Assembly (NCBI GenBank): GCA_010645155.1
Contig: CM021323.1
Location: 6,901,888 to 6,965,887 of the forward strand
Source: Tigriopus japonicus
Taxonomy: Eukaryota > Arthropoda > Copepoda > Harpacticoida > Harpacticidae
DNA: 64,000 nucleotides
Direction of reading: 5' to 3'
Under the pieces are notes generated by a model that ran no database searches, was not told the DNA's origin, and saw only the letters and a program-made list of their open reading frames with translations. Shown piece by piece: positions 11,392-22,895 of the stretch. Each line of letters opens with the position of its first letter. Positions within the stretch are counted from its first letter, which is position 1. Position numbers and translations under genes: made by a program.

Positions 11392-13571
11392 TTATAGGAT
11401 ACCATATAATTGTATTCGATCCTTCACATGTCTCCAAACAATTACCGCCAATGACGGGTTCCTGATGTAAGTTAAAATTGGAATAAGCACAGAGACGGTA
11501 AATTGTGGCAAACCCAGACTAAAAATGAGAATTTTCGGCGATTCCACGATCCTGGATTGGTCTTGGCTCAAATAAATGTATGGTAATATAGAAGCGACGA
11601 AAGATATGTAGATCAACATTGCAGTTCCAAAACTAACGAGACTTCCTCCTGTTCGTCCTAAAATGACTAGAATTGGTTTGGCCATCCGCAAATTAGATGT
11701 AGAATTGGTTTGTAAAGCACTTACCAATAGAAATTCTGTCACTTTTCTCCGATTTTCGTTTGCGTATGAATGACCAAATGTAGCAAGAAATATGGAATGT
11801 GAGTGTGATTGCAAAGAAGTTAAGACGAAGATGAGGAATCACTGATTGTCCTTCAACTAAGTATGTGGTAGTGCAAATATAGTAGAACGCTTGATACAAA
11901 TCGGCTCCAACGGCGAAAATCAATGTGAAAAACAGGGAAAGTGCATTGTTGACGATGAATAAATACACCGAAAAGAAATCGTCGTTCAGTCTCCCAACAT
12001 TCTTCCAATAAAATAAGTACAGACATCTGAAATGACAACCGAAGTGTTAACAAAGAAAATAAAGAGTCTATGTGAATGAAGTTTTATGCAAAATACATTC
12101 AAGGTTTGCTTTTAAGGGTCCATCCAGGAAAGACGCTCCTTATCCATTTCTCAGATCCAAGTGCTAGACAATTTTAAAGATTTCCCTCAATTTATGCGTT
12201 TCTTAAATTACGGATATGATATCAAATTTGGTTTCTAAAGCTAATGAGCGTGTTTCAACGTCATCAAATTTGATTCCTAACCTTCAGACCAACGCCACCC
12301 ATTTCAAAGGCCCAATTTCGGAAAGTATTTTCTTTGGTAAATTTGAAATGACATTGCAGACAATCTACAAGAAAGTTAGCTCCAACAGAACAAAGATGGT
12401 TAACTTGTACTGATTTTAAAGCACCATCACCAAAGAAGTGGTGGACATTTTGGTTTCTTTAAATTGACGTCTCCAAATTTATTTTGGGTTACTCAATATC
12501 CACACATGTTAAGAGTAAGTAATGCGACATACATTTACCAACATTTTCCACAATTAAAATTGGGCTTGATGATGCTCCTCATCATTACATGTTTCCCAAA
12601 GGTTCGGAACTCAAAGGGTGCATGGTTCGATTGTCAAAGAAACAGGATTCTCAACGAGTCAAAAGTCAAAAGTCAAAAGGTCGTTGTTTCATTCAGACCT
12701 GTGATGCAATTGTAATTGCAATTACGTAATTGCAATTACATTTCCAAGTAATTGTAATTAATTACATATGAGATCAATACAATTATATTTTCACCTAAAT
12801 CATAAGTTCTGGGAAAAGAAATTCCGCAGATTTTTCCCCGTCCTTGAAATATTTTTCGGTGTAAATTGATTCACGAAAAGCTCACAGGTTTGTGATGCTC
12901 TTTGCACATTTTGCACTTGGAGATAATGGAGCTTGGTTTGAAATAATAATGTAATTGAAATTTGATTGAAAATAATTCAAGTACTTTTGGAAAGTAATTG
13001 TAATCATCCCAGTCTTCATCCGAGGAACAAGGGCCCCAAGAGCCATTGAAAAAATGGATGGACATTTTGCCCAATTAACTAGCAACTTCCTATTAGCCCT
13101 TATCATGTTTCTTTTCAATTTCCTGGGAACAAAACACATTTTTTTCTAATTGACCTTTTGAGAATAAGCCGTCAGTTTAATTAAGAAACGAGCTCGAGAG
13201 GGAAAGCATTGTTCCAACCTGAGAATAAGACCTTCGAGAGATGTCAAAACGCCAACCATAAGAAGATGATTGGCCACGATCTCTTGTAATAAGCACCACC
13301 ACGGAGGATACGGAAACTGGAACCAGAACATGGCCATGTTGGAAGACGAAGACACAAGGTTGGACACAATCACGTAACCCGAATAATGAGAAACCAAGTG
13401 ATTCAACAAGGTACGGTTATTGGAACGCCCAAATTGTTGGCACCAAATGATACTTAAAAGTAAACTGTTGCCGCACACTTGAATCGTCGCAAACCATATG
13501 AGGGAAAATAATCCACATTGGCAATTGTTCAATGTTTCAAGTAGTTTCCAATTCGTATGATTTTGTTCCAT
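11392..13571 (-). CDS. Seven-transmembrane receptor, divergent rhodopsin-class-like
   Basis: Inferred three-exon gene: 13571-13219, 12026-11725, 11657-11392. The introns are 1192 bp and 67 bp, GT/AG, with matching phases 2 and 1, giving 306 aa. Seven hydrophobic segments follow one another. TM1 carries the class A hallmark GN (VCGNSLLLSIIW). TM3 is LLMVGVLTSLEGLIL and ends in LRC, where class A receptors usually have DRY. TM4 is LFIVNNALSLFFTLIF, TM5 FFAITLTFHISCYIW, TM6 LIYISFVASILPYIYL, and TM7 SLGLPQFTVSVLIPILTY followed by RNPSL. The third intracellular loop is basic (IRKRKSEKSDR). A W-x-C pair before TM3 (PWWCLL) fits the extracellular disulfide position. The class A assignment rests mainly on TM1 and topology, because DRY and a canonical NPxxY are absent. 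The ligand is unknown; an orphan or chemosensory role is possible. The large first intron carries AATTGCAATTA-type repeats near 12710-12770. Confidence 0.75.
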
Positions 13572-14147
13572 ATTTGTTCCTCCGAGGATAACTAAGCGGA
13601 ACTGGCTCTGACAAGTTTAAAATCTTTGACGGGAGCGCTTGGACAGAGCATCATTATTTTAACGTCAAGTGAGCTCTCAGAAAGCATCCGTTAATTCAAC
13701 TTCTACTCTGTACTAGGCTAGGAAACAAGGAAGGCCAGTACATAATTTTTTTGCGTGCTTAAATTTCAGTTCTAGAAGATTTTGAAGGAATATTATTAGG
13801 ACATAATTTTAGCTCTTCCGACACAATTTTCAAGGACTGTTGATTCTGGCTCAAATTCACTAAAATTAGGACGGTTGTCTTTTGCTTACCAGAAGCTTTG
13901 ATATAACCATCCAATGACTCTAATAATTGTAGTCGCTCTAGAGCCCTTGAATCATCGAAGACGTGGCTTCATTTGGAGCCAAATGAATAAACATGACCAA
14001 CATTTTGTTGAAACGTGCTGATTAGTTTTGGAACGGAAAGTGTATAACGCTTCTCTCGCAACCTCTCACGGTTCTTCACAGTTCAGGTAAAGCCTTAATT
14101 AAAGCATCTTTAAGCACAGGTAGCCCCGGGATGTTTCTTTCGTTTTC
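13572..14147. other. Upstream of receptor gene, no gene seen
   Basis: The promoter region of the receptor gene is expected here, but no motif stands out. Confidence 0.35.
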
Positions 14148-14155
14148 GTTCTCAG

Positions 14156-14502
14156 TAGTGATGGACTGAAAGGGCTCATAACCGAAACCGAATGTTTCGG
14201 CCGAAAGAGAGCTTAACCGAAACCGAAACCGAAACCGAAAGCAGCTGACTACAAAATTGTTAAAGTGCAAAATCTACCTTAAAAATTAAATTGCCCATCT
14301 ATTCGAATTTGGAAAGTCGCAAATTTTGAAAAAATCAAGAGACTTAAATTTCAGAGGTTTTTGGACGAAAAAAATTTCAATTTTGTTGTCAAACTCCATC
14401 CTTTGTTGTGCATGTCTGCTTTCAGTTTCGGTACGTATAACCGAAACCGAAACCGAAATTTCGGCCATAATTTTGGCCGAAATCGCTTTCGGTCCATCAC
14501 TA
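14156..14502. mobile_element. hAT-like MITE with exact 8-bp target duplication
   Basis: A 347-bp element with terminal inverted repeats TAGTGATGGAC(T/C)GAAAG. It is flanked on both sides by the identical octamer GTTCTCAG (14148-14155 and 14503-14510). An 8-bp duplication and TAGTG-type termini are typical of the hAT superfamily. The sub-terminal parts are inverted arrays of the hexamer AACCGA/TTTCGG (14216-14241 and 14427-14465), so the single strand can fold extensively. No transposase is encoded. A degraded relative lies at 50364-50927. Confidence 0.85.
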
Positions 14503-15082
14503 GTTCTCAGCATGAAAAAAAAATAGAATTCAAAGTGCCTTTAACGCCATTTTTAAGTGTAATTTTGTCAAGAAGTGACACAGAAAAGACACAGAACAAA
14601 CTTCAGAGAATTATTTTGAGTTTTTGAAGAAGGTGCAAAAAGGAAGGGGAAATCCGAATCCCTTTAATCCAGATTTTATCTAGAAAAAAATATTTAAAGT
14701 AAAAATTTTATCGAGCTTTCTCCATCTCTAAGGACATATTTTGTCACATTCTTTCTTGATTCTCTATGAGGGGCCTACAACCAATGATTGCCAATTGGAA
14801 AAATATGCGTCAATTATTAAAACAAAACTACGTAGTGCATTCAAGTTTGATTTCCGAAAATCGAAATAATCTACTGAACCTATTTCTCTTTAAATCCAAG
14901 TCAAATTTGATATTCCTCGAACGACTTGCATATAACAAGGACCAAAAGTGAATATTTCAAACTTTACTGAACTCCACAAAATACAAGCTGAGCAAAAACC
15001 GGTGTGGCCTTTTCATATTTTTTTTCTATAACATTCATTGTTTGAGAATTTTTCCTTCGTATACCCTGAGCAATATTTGCTT

Positions 15083-15493
15083 ATTACCGCTACAAGGAAT
15101 GGTATTCCCTGTAAAGAGAGTTAATGATTAATATAGTTTATAAAATTACCGTTTATATGAAATTTGATCTACCAATGAGTTACTGTTGGCAGATCTGTAC
15201 AACCCTTGTATAGTGGGTTGGTCAGGAATAGTATTTAAGAATTTGTCCAATCCTGCTTTAAATGCTGTTAGAGGATCAGCTCCTACATATTCCCGAAGAA
15301 GGCAAATAGGCAACAAATTGAACAATGAAGGAGCCCGATAAAGAAGAAAGGAGGACTTCATTGTTCGAATTAGCCTTGATTCCTTAGGATTTGGAGGTGC
15401 TCTCAGAGCGCACGTAAAACCTCTACGATCGCTACAACTGATCTCAAATCCTGGGTTAGGACAGAGCCCATGCATGAATGCTCTTGAAGACAT
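15083..15493 (-). pseudogene. CR1-like LINE, 3' end fragment
   Basis: The minus-strand ORF reads the conserved C-terminal tail of a CR1-like LINE ORF2 (HGLCPNPGFEISCSDRRG, then RAPSLFNLLP, FKAGLDKFLNTIPDQP and a SNS motif). It is followed by a short 3' UTR ending in a small hairpin beside TACCGCTACAAGG. The same 3' end recurs at 37420-37665 (minus) and 60640-60836 (plus). 5'-truncated and inactive. Confidence 0.8.
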
Positions 15494-17033
15494 ACAGTAT
15501 CAGATACCTTTCATACCTTCTCTGAGTACTGTACATTCCTGATTTTTTGGGAGAAAAATCAAACTTTCTTTGGCCAATTCGCTTGACTAGTTATATTAAG
15601 GATGCAGAAATGGTCAAAAAACACAGGGAAAGCTAAAATCGCTTTGGGAAGTTTCTGCAATCATTACCATTACTTTTTGAGAATTCAACTAAATTTTGAC
15701 GCAAACTAAAATGCGGTTTATCTTGCTGGCAACAAAAATGTCCTTCATAATTATTCATTCGACAAGCCCCTTATTCATTCTCCGTTTCATTTTGCTCTTG
15801 AGTAAACCATAATGTAAAGAATGACGCGTTTCCAGTGATTCCATGCTACGCTCAGAGAAAATTTGCGTTTCCGTGAAAAAGAAATTTGTACTTTTTATAT
15901 CAGTTTTTGCACGCAAGGTTCGAGCTTTTGCAATGGAATGAAAAACCCCCAATATTAGGGAGCAAGGACTTTACACATTATTCCGCTGAGTGAGTCCAAA
16001 ATACTAATGAGAGTGATCCTACAATACAATACAGTCACGCTTTTCCAAAAGTATTGTAGATGACAAATGACTGGAGCAGCCGAAATTATTTAATCAAATA
16101 TGAAAATATTTAATTGAAATGTTTTGCTGTTTTGAATGGTTTTTAAATATTTGGGCTTTCTCTTCCAAAACTACAGGAAAATTTCCGTTTTCATCGAATG
16201 ATTTCAGAAATATTGATGACTTCAGTAAATCTTTTGCAATTTTACTACAAAATCTATTCTTTTAAAAAACTTTAGTTAAAATCTTCCAATTTTTGCAATT
16301 TTTCAAGACCCGTTTTGAGGGAATAGTCGAACTTAATTTATAAAATATTCTGCGTGGGAAATAGATAAATGGTCAGTTTGTCCTCGAAAATTACATTGAC
16401 AGAGTAGAATCTCGAATAGAAAACCACAGCTCCAATCAAAAGAACATGACAGAAACTCTGGTTTGAATTTTCAACCAAATCTTAGGCAATAAATTATAAG
16501 TTAAATCTAGGGTATAAACAAAAACTGTCAAGAATAACCAATTTTCACTCTTCGGTATCAATTTTTAACACCAAAACATGCTTATGTCTGCCTGTATTTC
16601 CGTCAATGCCAAGTTGTCATCAAAAACTGGGATTTTTGATTTTAAAAAAATAAAGATACTTATTCATTTTCTCTAAATTCCCACAAATTGAAATATTTTT
16701 CAAATATTTGGATGTGATTTACATATTTTCTTTAATATTTTGATGTTTTTTCCTTAAATATCATTGAAATATTTTGCCTTCAAAATTAAATATTTTTGGC
16801 CGCTCTACAAAAGACTAATGAGTAAAATGAGTAATGCCATTACTTTTTATTTATTGTAATGGTACATGCAAATAATTACGCTTTTTGGGTTAATGACTAA
16901 TACCCTGATGATTAGTAAAGGAGCTCTAGTTTTTCCCATTTGATGTGCTCATCAAAGTCGTTATTTGTTTGAATTATCATCGTGCATTGATGATCTGAAC
17001 TTATATTTTAATGGCATTAGCACATTTTTCAAA
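15494..17033. other. No gene; possible AT-rich inverted-repeat element
   Basis: No coding signal. About 16075-16808 is rich in AAATATTT motifs, and its ends look like imperfect inverted copies (GAGC.GCC...ATTTAAT on the left; ATTAAAT...GGCCGCTC on the right). This suggests an old, degraded element, but the boundaries are weak. Confidence 0.3.
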
Positions 17034-18169
17034 CTAGCCACGAACATGAAAAGGTTGATTTAAAAGAGGTCTCAAGTGAGCAGATTCAGTCCGAGGGCAA
17101 TTTTGTCGAAATATCTTGTACAGAGGCTGGTCTTCTCGTAAAATGGATTCGTTGTTCCAGTAAATCATTTTGTTCCAATAATGCACGCCAAAACTGTGCG
17201 AAATAGCGTCCTGAACCTGTAAAGTGCATTTGGAGTCCAACAATTGCTTGAAGTTACTGTAGTGAATAGGATAAGCTGCTGAATGGTTTAACATCTGAAT
17301 ATTCCCACATTTCCAGGACCGCACTCCACCAATAAAGATTTCTTCTTTTCTCGTCCCACCGTATTTTGGACAAAACTCTTTGGCTACTCTTGTAACCAGA
17401 TCGGGCCCATTGTAGCCCCATGTTTCTGGCTGAAAATCTTTAGCCTGTTACAAAGAATCATATTGTAAATGTCGCAACTTGAAGCCAGTTACATTAAAAA
17501 AGGTTGCCATTCCAAATTTACCATGTTAACAAGAGCCTCATAAATGAATGGATGTTGGGGTTCAAATCCAGACACAGCATTGCTGAGATAATCTCTTTGG
17601 ACATGAACCAAGAAGTTCGAAATATCTGGCAAATGTTTCAACAAGATGACATCAGTGTCCAGGTAAACCCCGCCGAACAAAAACGGAATCAGGAGTCTTA
17701 TCATGTTACTGATATTTTCCACTAGGAATTTGGTGCCATTGAGCTTTCTCTTAAAAATTGACTCCAGCGGGGAATTTTCAATCAAATCACGGAAATTCCT
17801 TGTCAAGAACTTAATGTTGGGATAATGATTCAACACATCACCGTACAGCTGAGATCCGACATCACCCTCTGCTATGTGATAAATCTGCCGATCTGGATTG
17901 TGTCGTGCAACACTTTCCAAGGCACAAATAATTCGAGGAGGTAAGATAGACATTTGTAGATTGGTTTCCACGAAAAATACTGATGTTGAGCCATCAATTT
18001 CCCATTGCTCACGAAGTTGAAATGTGCTAAACAAATTGGGTGCGACCATTTCTTGAGCAAAAGGTCTTGATGGAAAGGTAAGAAGCCCGCCGCCACTTGT
18101 GGAAGTCCAAAGAATCCAGGTGGCTGCAAAGCCGCCAATTATCATCAAAGATGTAGATTTTTTCATCAT
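17034..18169 (-). CDS. A4GALT-like glycosyltransferase, paralogue 1
   Basis: Two exons, 18169-17522 and 17444-17034, separated by a 77-bp GT/AG intron in phase 0, give 352 aa. An N-terminal membrane anchor (about residues 8-24) marks a type II Golgi protein. The catalytic domain contains the sugar-nucleotide DXD motif in FGGVYLDTDV (about 170) and the GEDV-like AEGDVGSQLYGDV region, as in Gb3 synthase/alpha-1,4-GlcNAc transferases with the DXD sugar-binding fold. The C-terminal domain has WGYNGPDLVTRV and VHYWNK, typical of the A4GALT C-terminal family. The length fits the family (about 350 aa). The probable reaction is transfer of Gal or GlcNAc in an alpha-1,4 linkage to a glycan or glycolipid; the exact donor and acceptor are not readable. 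The usual Asp in the SD-x2-R motif before the GG-x-Y-x-DTD block is Asn here (SNMIR), while paralogue 2 keeps Asp. A paralogue lies 23 kb to the right in the same orientation. Confidence 0.85.
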
Positions 18170-19030
18170 ATTTTTGCAATTGGACTTTGTTTTTTATATT
18201 GCAGAAAATTGTTGCCTTTCAAGTATCTGCAAGTCACAATGAAACTATTAACCTAATTGCCCTTCCTTTTACCGGTATTTTGTTGTGTTTGTTGATGATT
18301 ATTGAAAGGATATATGCTGCATCTAAAAATCAGTTGAGAGGACAATGTAAAAGGGTAAACAGTGTTTCGAACAGTTTTTTTTTAAATTTGCAACGAAATA
18401 TCTCATCTCATCTTTTTATTTTTGGAACCACACACCAATGGGAATCATTTTTTATCGCGTCATTACTCAAATCCTTTGTGTGACGAGAGATCTAAGAAGA
18501 GAAGAAGACAGAGAATTTAGATTGATCGGTCTAAGTTGGTCGAAAGTGATCGTTCTTTTTACTTTGTTTGTCCGATTAATTATTATTATCAAGTTACACT
18601 TTACAGGTAAGAGCAGAAATTCTTTTATATCTGAAAAGTATTAAAAAATGTGACAAATAAAGTCACATTCATTACTTTTTAATGACTTTGATAGTTTGTT
18701 AACTACCTTTTATTTACGATTTCCAACATGTCATGTAGAAACATTCGACATCCATTTAGAGGGAGCACGTTGATTTTAGGCTTGTTTGGACAACCAATTG
18801 GCTGTTTTATGCTCGTATTTTGGCAGAATTTGTAGCAACCATTCAACTGTTTGTTGGGGCGTTGTTGCCTGCATCGCACACACTTACATAAGCATTTCAT
18901 TACAAAGATCCCTCTGGCGAAATGTAATGGTAAACTGGAATTAGTCGCCCCGAAGGCTTTAGTCGCCCCTAGAAACGCTCTAGTGAGAGACAAGCGAGGT
19001 TGAGACCGGCGTCAATGACGGCATCCAATT
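18170..19030. other. No gene recognised
   Basis: Region upstream of the glycosyltransferase. Short ORFs are present, none with recognisable content. A cysteine-rich minus-strand ORF at 18703-18993 has no supporting signal. Confidence 0.35.
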
Positions 19031-19275
19031 CCTTTTTTTTTTGGATTGTTGGTGCTAGGGTCGGAGGGTTGAGCCTCGCCCGGCCAGCGAAGCCAGCCAT
19101 CACATCGTCCAATTTTTTTCTGATAGGCAATCTCATGTCCGGTATCATAATGGTTCTCCGTCTGTGGGTGGGAATTAGCGTCTAAATTCCGTGAGAAAGG
19201 TCGGGGAGGAGAATCGAACCTGGGACCTCTCTCACTATAGGAAACTGCGCTAACCACGACGCCACGTCTCCTCCC
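19031..19275 (-). mobile_element. tRNA-derived SINE
   Basis: Read on the minus strand, the head resembles a tRNA gene with an A-box-like TGGCGTCGTGGTTAGCG (about 19264-19248) and a B box GGTTCGATTCTCC (19220-19208), separated by normal tRNA spacing. A non-tRNA body follows and ends in an A-run (plus-strand T-run at 19033-19042). This is the standard layout of a Pol III-transcribed SINE mobilised by a LINE. No clear target duplication was found. Confidence 0.75.
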
Positions 19276-19847
19276 TTCAAATCGCATCATGTGATTAATT
19301 GCCTGATCCCCATTTGGGCTCCGTTTTCAACATTTCCAAACTGATGGAACCCTGAACCAAGGAAATCGTAAGACATGGAAGCCTCCGCTCAGGCGTTCAG
19401 CTGTGGATTTTTTATAAATCGAATACCATTCAAGTAGGCGATTTTGCTTCGATAAGGTTGATAAGACAGGCATTTAAGGATGTCGTTTGCTGAATTTTCA
19501 GCATATGTTCCCCCTTTCATGAATAACAACGTTTCGAAATTTGCTACAGCATACGCGCGGAAACGAGAGAAAAATTGGCCCTAAAATCGTCCTTTTGGAC
19601 GATTGTAGGTGCAAATGTTCGGTCGGAAGAGCGCACTATGCTCTACGCTTCAAATTACTCTAAATGTAGCAAGTTTCAGTCGATCAAGTTGAAACTGAGC
19701 TTGTGAGCTTTATATTACCAGCTGGACAACTGGTTTAATTAGATTTTTCTCTGTCTAACACAGAATTCGAAAGATTGATTTTGCCAGTAGCCGAGGCATC
19801 CAGGTATTTAGTGAACCTTGCCTGAACCCTCAACAACTTAGAGGAGT
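19276..19847. other. No gene recognised
   Basis: Nothing supported on either strand. Confidence 0.35.
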
Positions 19848-20285
19848 ATAGAGAGCCCATTGTCGTCATTTTGTCTCCCTTGTTTGTAGCTGATACTGGC
19901 CAAAGTTGCCCATAAGTTGCGTGAAAAGGCAAATATTTCCGAAGAATATCGTGAAATACTTGCCCAAACAAGTGGAAGATCATAGTACAAATGAATGTGC
20001 GCAAGACACATTTTCAATTCCAAATCCTACAATTGCGTGAACTAATGCCTGTGAATCAAATTATCATCTTCATTGAGCACCTTAGTATAATTTTGGAGAA
20101 GCAAACCGTAGGCAAGAGGTCACATGCCGAAAAATAATAGCTTTTCAAAAATTTCCCTTCTACGAATACGTTTGTTTGGGCAAGTTTCAACTAGTTGATG
20201 ATAAACGGCCCTTGCTGCCCAAAATGAAATTTCACGACCGGCCTGCTCTAGTATCTCCACTCTATGGACTTCTATGCTCAACAAG
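19848..20285. repeat. Dispersed repeat, family also at about 30.09 and 32.9-33.15 kb
   Basis: The left part (TGTCGTCATTTTGTCT... GCAAATATTT) recurs at about 30100-30185. The right part (TTGTTTGGGCAAGTTTCAA... CCGGCCTGC) recurs at about 32928-33020 and resumes at 33121. This copy therefore shows the family without the insertions present in the 30-33 kb copy. Its ends are loosely inverted, suggesting a non-autonomous DNA element. Confidence 0.5.
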
Positions 20286-20647
20286 CCCTCGCTCCATCCA
20301 TTGCCTCCGCATCAGGGTTGCCAGGTCTTCGATGGCTCTTATCGCCAGATTTGCCACCAAAATTCGCCAGAATTCGCCACCTCATTTGAAAAATCGCCAG
20401 ATTTTGGCCAGTTTTCTTTTTACTAACAACCTTATGTACATAAAGAGTCAATCATGCTGAAGTAATCTTAAAGGAATACCTCAAATGGTCAATTCTTCAT
20501 TTTTGTTTTTCAACTTTCATTTCAACTTTTATCTTTTGATACACATTTCATGACAAAAGTTCTCGAGGAAAAACGGAATACCACCATTTTGACTTTCCTT
20601 CATAATTTTTTTTGTAGCACTTAGAATGCGTTTTAGTTTGTAATTAG

Positions 20648-21114
20648 TAGGGGTGCAGATTTCAGGCAAATACGATTTTATGCCCAAAAACATGTTTATT
20701 TGCTATTTGCTAGCTTTTCAAGTTTATTTGCCATTTTTGGGCAAAAAAATACAAAATCAGTCGGTTTTGGGGCAATTGAATGCAAAATTTGTCGTTTTTT
20801 GGCCACAGTAAAGAAAAAAAATGTTTTTTGGGCAAAAAATAGGCAAAAGAAATGTTTGGCCAAAATAGTATATTTACAGGATATATTGATTATTCAACGG
20901 AATCATAATATTTTTTATTATATGCTCATACACTTGCATTCCATTTTATTGTTGGTAAAACATAATGCTCATTTTCCCAATTTAGTGCCCAGTTTTGCTA
21001 TATTTCGGTAATTTTTCGTGTCTATCTGCCATTTTATTTGCCATTTTGGACGTTTTTATTTGCCATTTTTGGGCCTAAAAGGCATGTTTTATTTGCCAGA
21101 AATCTGCACCCCTA
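20648..21114. mobile_element. MITE-like element with 26-bp inverted ends
   Basis: Termini TAGGGGTGCAGATTTC(A/T)GGCAAATA are near-perfect inverted copies at 20648 and 21114. The interior repeats TTTGCCATTTTTGGGCAAAA-like units and encodes nothing. The flanking octamers (GTAATTAG and TTCATAAG) agree at only half of their positions, so a target duplication is at best decayed. The TAGGGG terminus fits a hAT-like origin. Confidence 0.6.
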
Positions 21115-21453
21115 TTCATAAGAGTCTCTTTTCCCAAACTCTCTTGTAAAAAAAATTATTCTACATTTTTTTACCGATTTTAACTGGTACACAGAATGTC
21201 ATTCCATGTAAATGTCAAACAAAGATAAAACCCGAGTGGGGAAAAGTCATATCTGAAAAAAAGCATTGGTCTGTAAGGGAGTTAAAATTAACTGCCCGAT
21301 AAAGTCCCTCAACTTAGGGCAGGTCACAGATAGTGGATAACAAGTCGTCTAAGTTAAAAATGTGTAATGGGTCGTCTAATGGATAGATTCGTCGCAAAGA
21401 GGGATTCTACAGCAAATTTTACAGCAAAAGAGCGAAACAAAATTTGTTGTGAA

Positions 21454-21984
21454 AAATTGCACAAGGATTCAATGAGCAATCATTTGCTGTCCAATTGATG
21501 TCTCTCAAAGAATTAAAGCTGTGTTGTTTCATTGTGTTAGGTCAAATATCTTCCAACTCCTAATCTACTGACTTGCTTTGTGATAGTGATAGTCCACCTT
21601 TAGTTGAAAGCAATGTGGTTTTTATCTTTGGGATTGTTTAAGGGCATTTTTCCCTTCATAGAATGCTTAAAAAAATCTTCTTTGTATCGTTTTTCAACAT
21701 TTTACAGTCTTCTTTTGTCTTTAGAACCCCAATTAAGTGCTAAAAACAAAGACAGAGAAGAACATTTATATCATTGTACAAAGGGAAGAATGCCCTAGAA
21801 CTATCCCAATGATAAAAACAATGTTTTTTTCAACAAAAGATGGACAATCACTATCACAAAGCAAGTCAGTGGATCAGAAGTTTGAAGATATTTGACTTAA
21901 CACTATGAAACAACACATTTCAATTCTTTAAGATACATCAATTGGGCATCAAAAGATTGCTCAATGAATCCTTGTGCACTTTTG
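21454..21984. repeat. Long imperfect palindrome of about 530 bp
   Basis: The left arm from GCACAAGGATTCAATGAG to the centre near 21719 is an inverted copy of the right arm ending TCCTTGTGC. Long matched blocks such as TTGTTTCAT.GTGTTA.GTCAAATATCTTC and CTGACTTGCTTTGTGATAGTGAT occur in both arms. There is almost no spacer, so it can fold as one hairpin: a fold-back element or an inverted duplication. No coding capacity. Confidence 0.7.
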
Positions 21985-22149
21985 ATTTATGACTTATGTC
22001 AATAAAACGACAGTAATCCTAATTAAGTTGAATTTCTTCATTAATTCCAGGCTATCACACAGGAAAATTCACACGAACGCGGTAACGCGCTCCTGCTCGA
22101 TCCCACTCCACGTAATACTTAACACGTAATATTTTAGCAATGATGTACA

Positions 22150-22690
22150 AAAATGATGGAGATTGAAAATCAGTTTGACCCGTAAAAATAGTGGAAGGGA
22201 AACACTTTCTTATTGGGATAGGCTAAAAGCCTTACGACTTTACAGTTTACAATGCAGGAACGAGAGGTATCTAATAATTTGTGTTTTCAAATGCATTCAT
22301 GGCCTTTGTCCCAATGCAGGTATTGTTATCAACTACAATGACCGGAGAGGGATCACATGCGAAGTAAAAGCCAAGTCAAGACCAGGACACAGGAAATTGA
22401 CCACGACAATGAAATCTAACTTTGTTTTGTTTCGCGCTCCTTCTCTATTTAACTTGCTTCTTTCATCTTTGCGACGAATCTATCCATTAGACGACGTATT
22501 GTTAAGTTTTAAGTCTCATTTAGACGACTTTTTATCTATTATCCCTGACCAGCCCTATGTTCAAGGACTTTATCGGGCAGCTAATTCTAACTCCCTTACA
22601 GACCAATGCTTTTATCAGGCATGGCTTTTCCCCACTAGGGTTTTATCTTTCTTTATTTCTTTATTTCACACGTAAACTCAAGCTCCAATG
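22150..22690 (+). pseudogene. CR1-like LINE, ORF2 C-terminal fragment
   Basis: The plus-strand ORF carries the same tail as the 15.1 and 60 kb copies (LKALRLYSLQCRNERYLI, HGLCPNAGIVINYNDRRG, RAPSLFNLL, HLDDFLSIIPDQP, ANSNSLTDQ). It differs enough in sequence to be a separate subfamily. 5'-truncated, no RT palm. Confidence 0.75.
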
Positions 22691-22895
22691 CTTCTTGGAT
22701 AATGTTTACAGGAGTCGTCAAAAAGTAAAAATCATAATAACAATATCAAACTAAGTAATCAAGGGGTATTTTACAGTAACACACTATACTCTAAATAGGT
22801 AGGTTCCGTGCCATGATCCTCGCTTGGGGTTTTGCCACTTTGAGGAGATTTGTGGCCCGGAAGCCTGGTGGTGCCATATTCCACAGCTTTGACGC

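Noticed and set aside
14216..14465. Telomere-like or CRISPR-like short repeats (AACCGA arrays)
   Set aside because: They are sub-terminal arrays within a transposon bounded by target duplications; spacers and equal spacing are absent.
18703..18993. Cysteine-rich small secreted protein
   Set aside because: No signal peptide at the start, no splice support, and cysteine spacing does not repeat.
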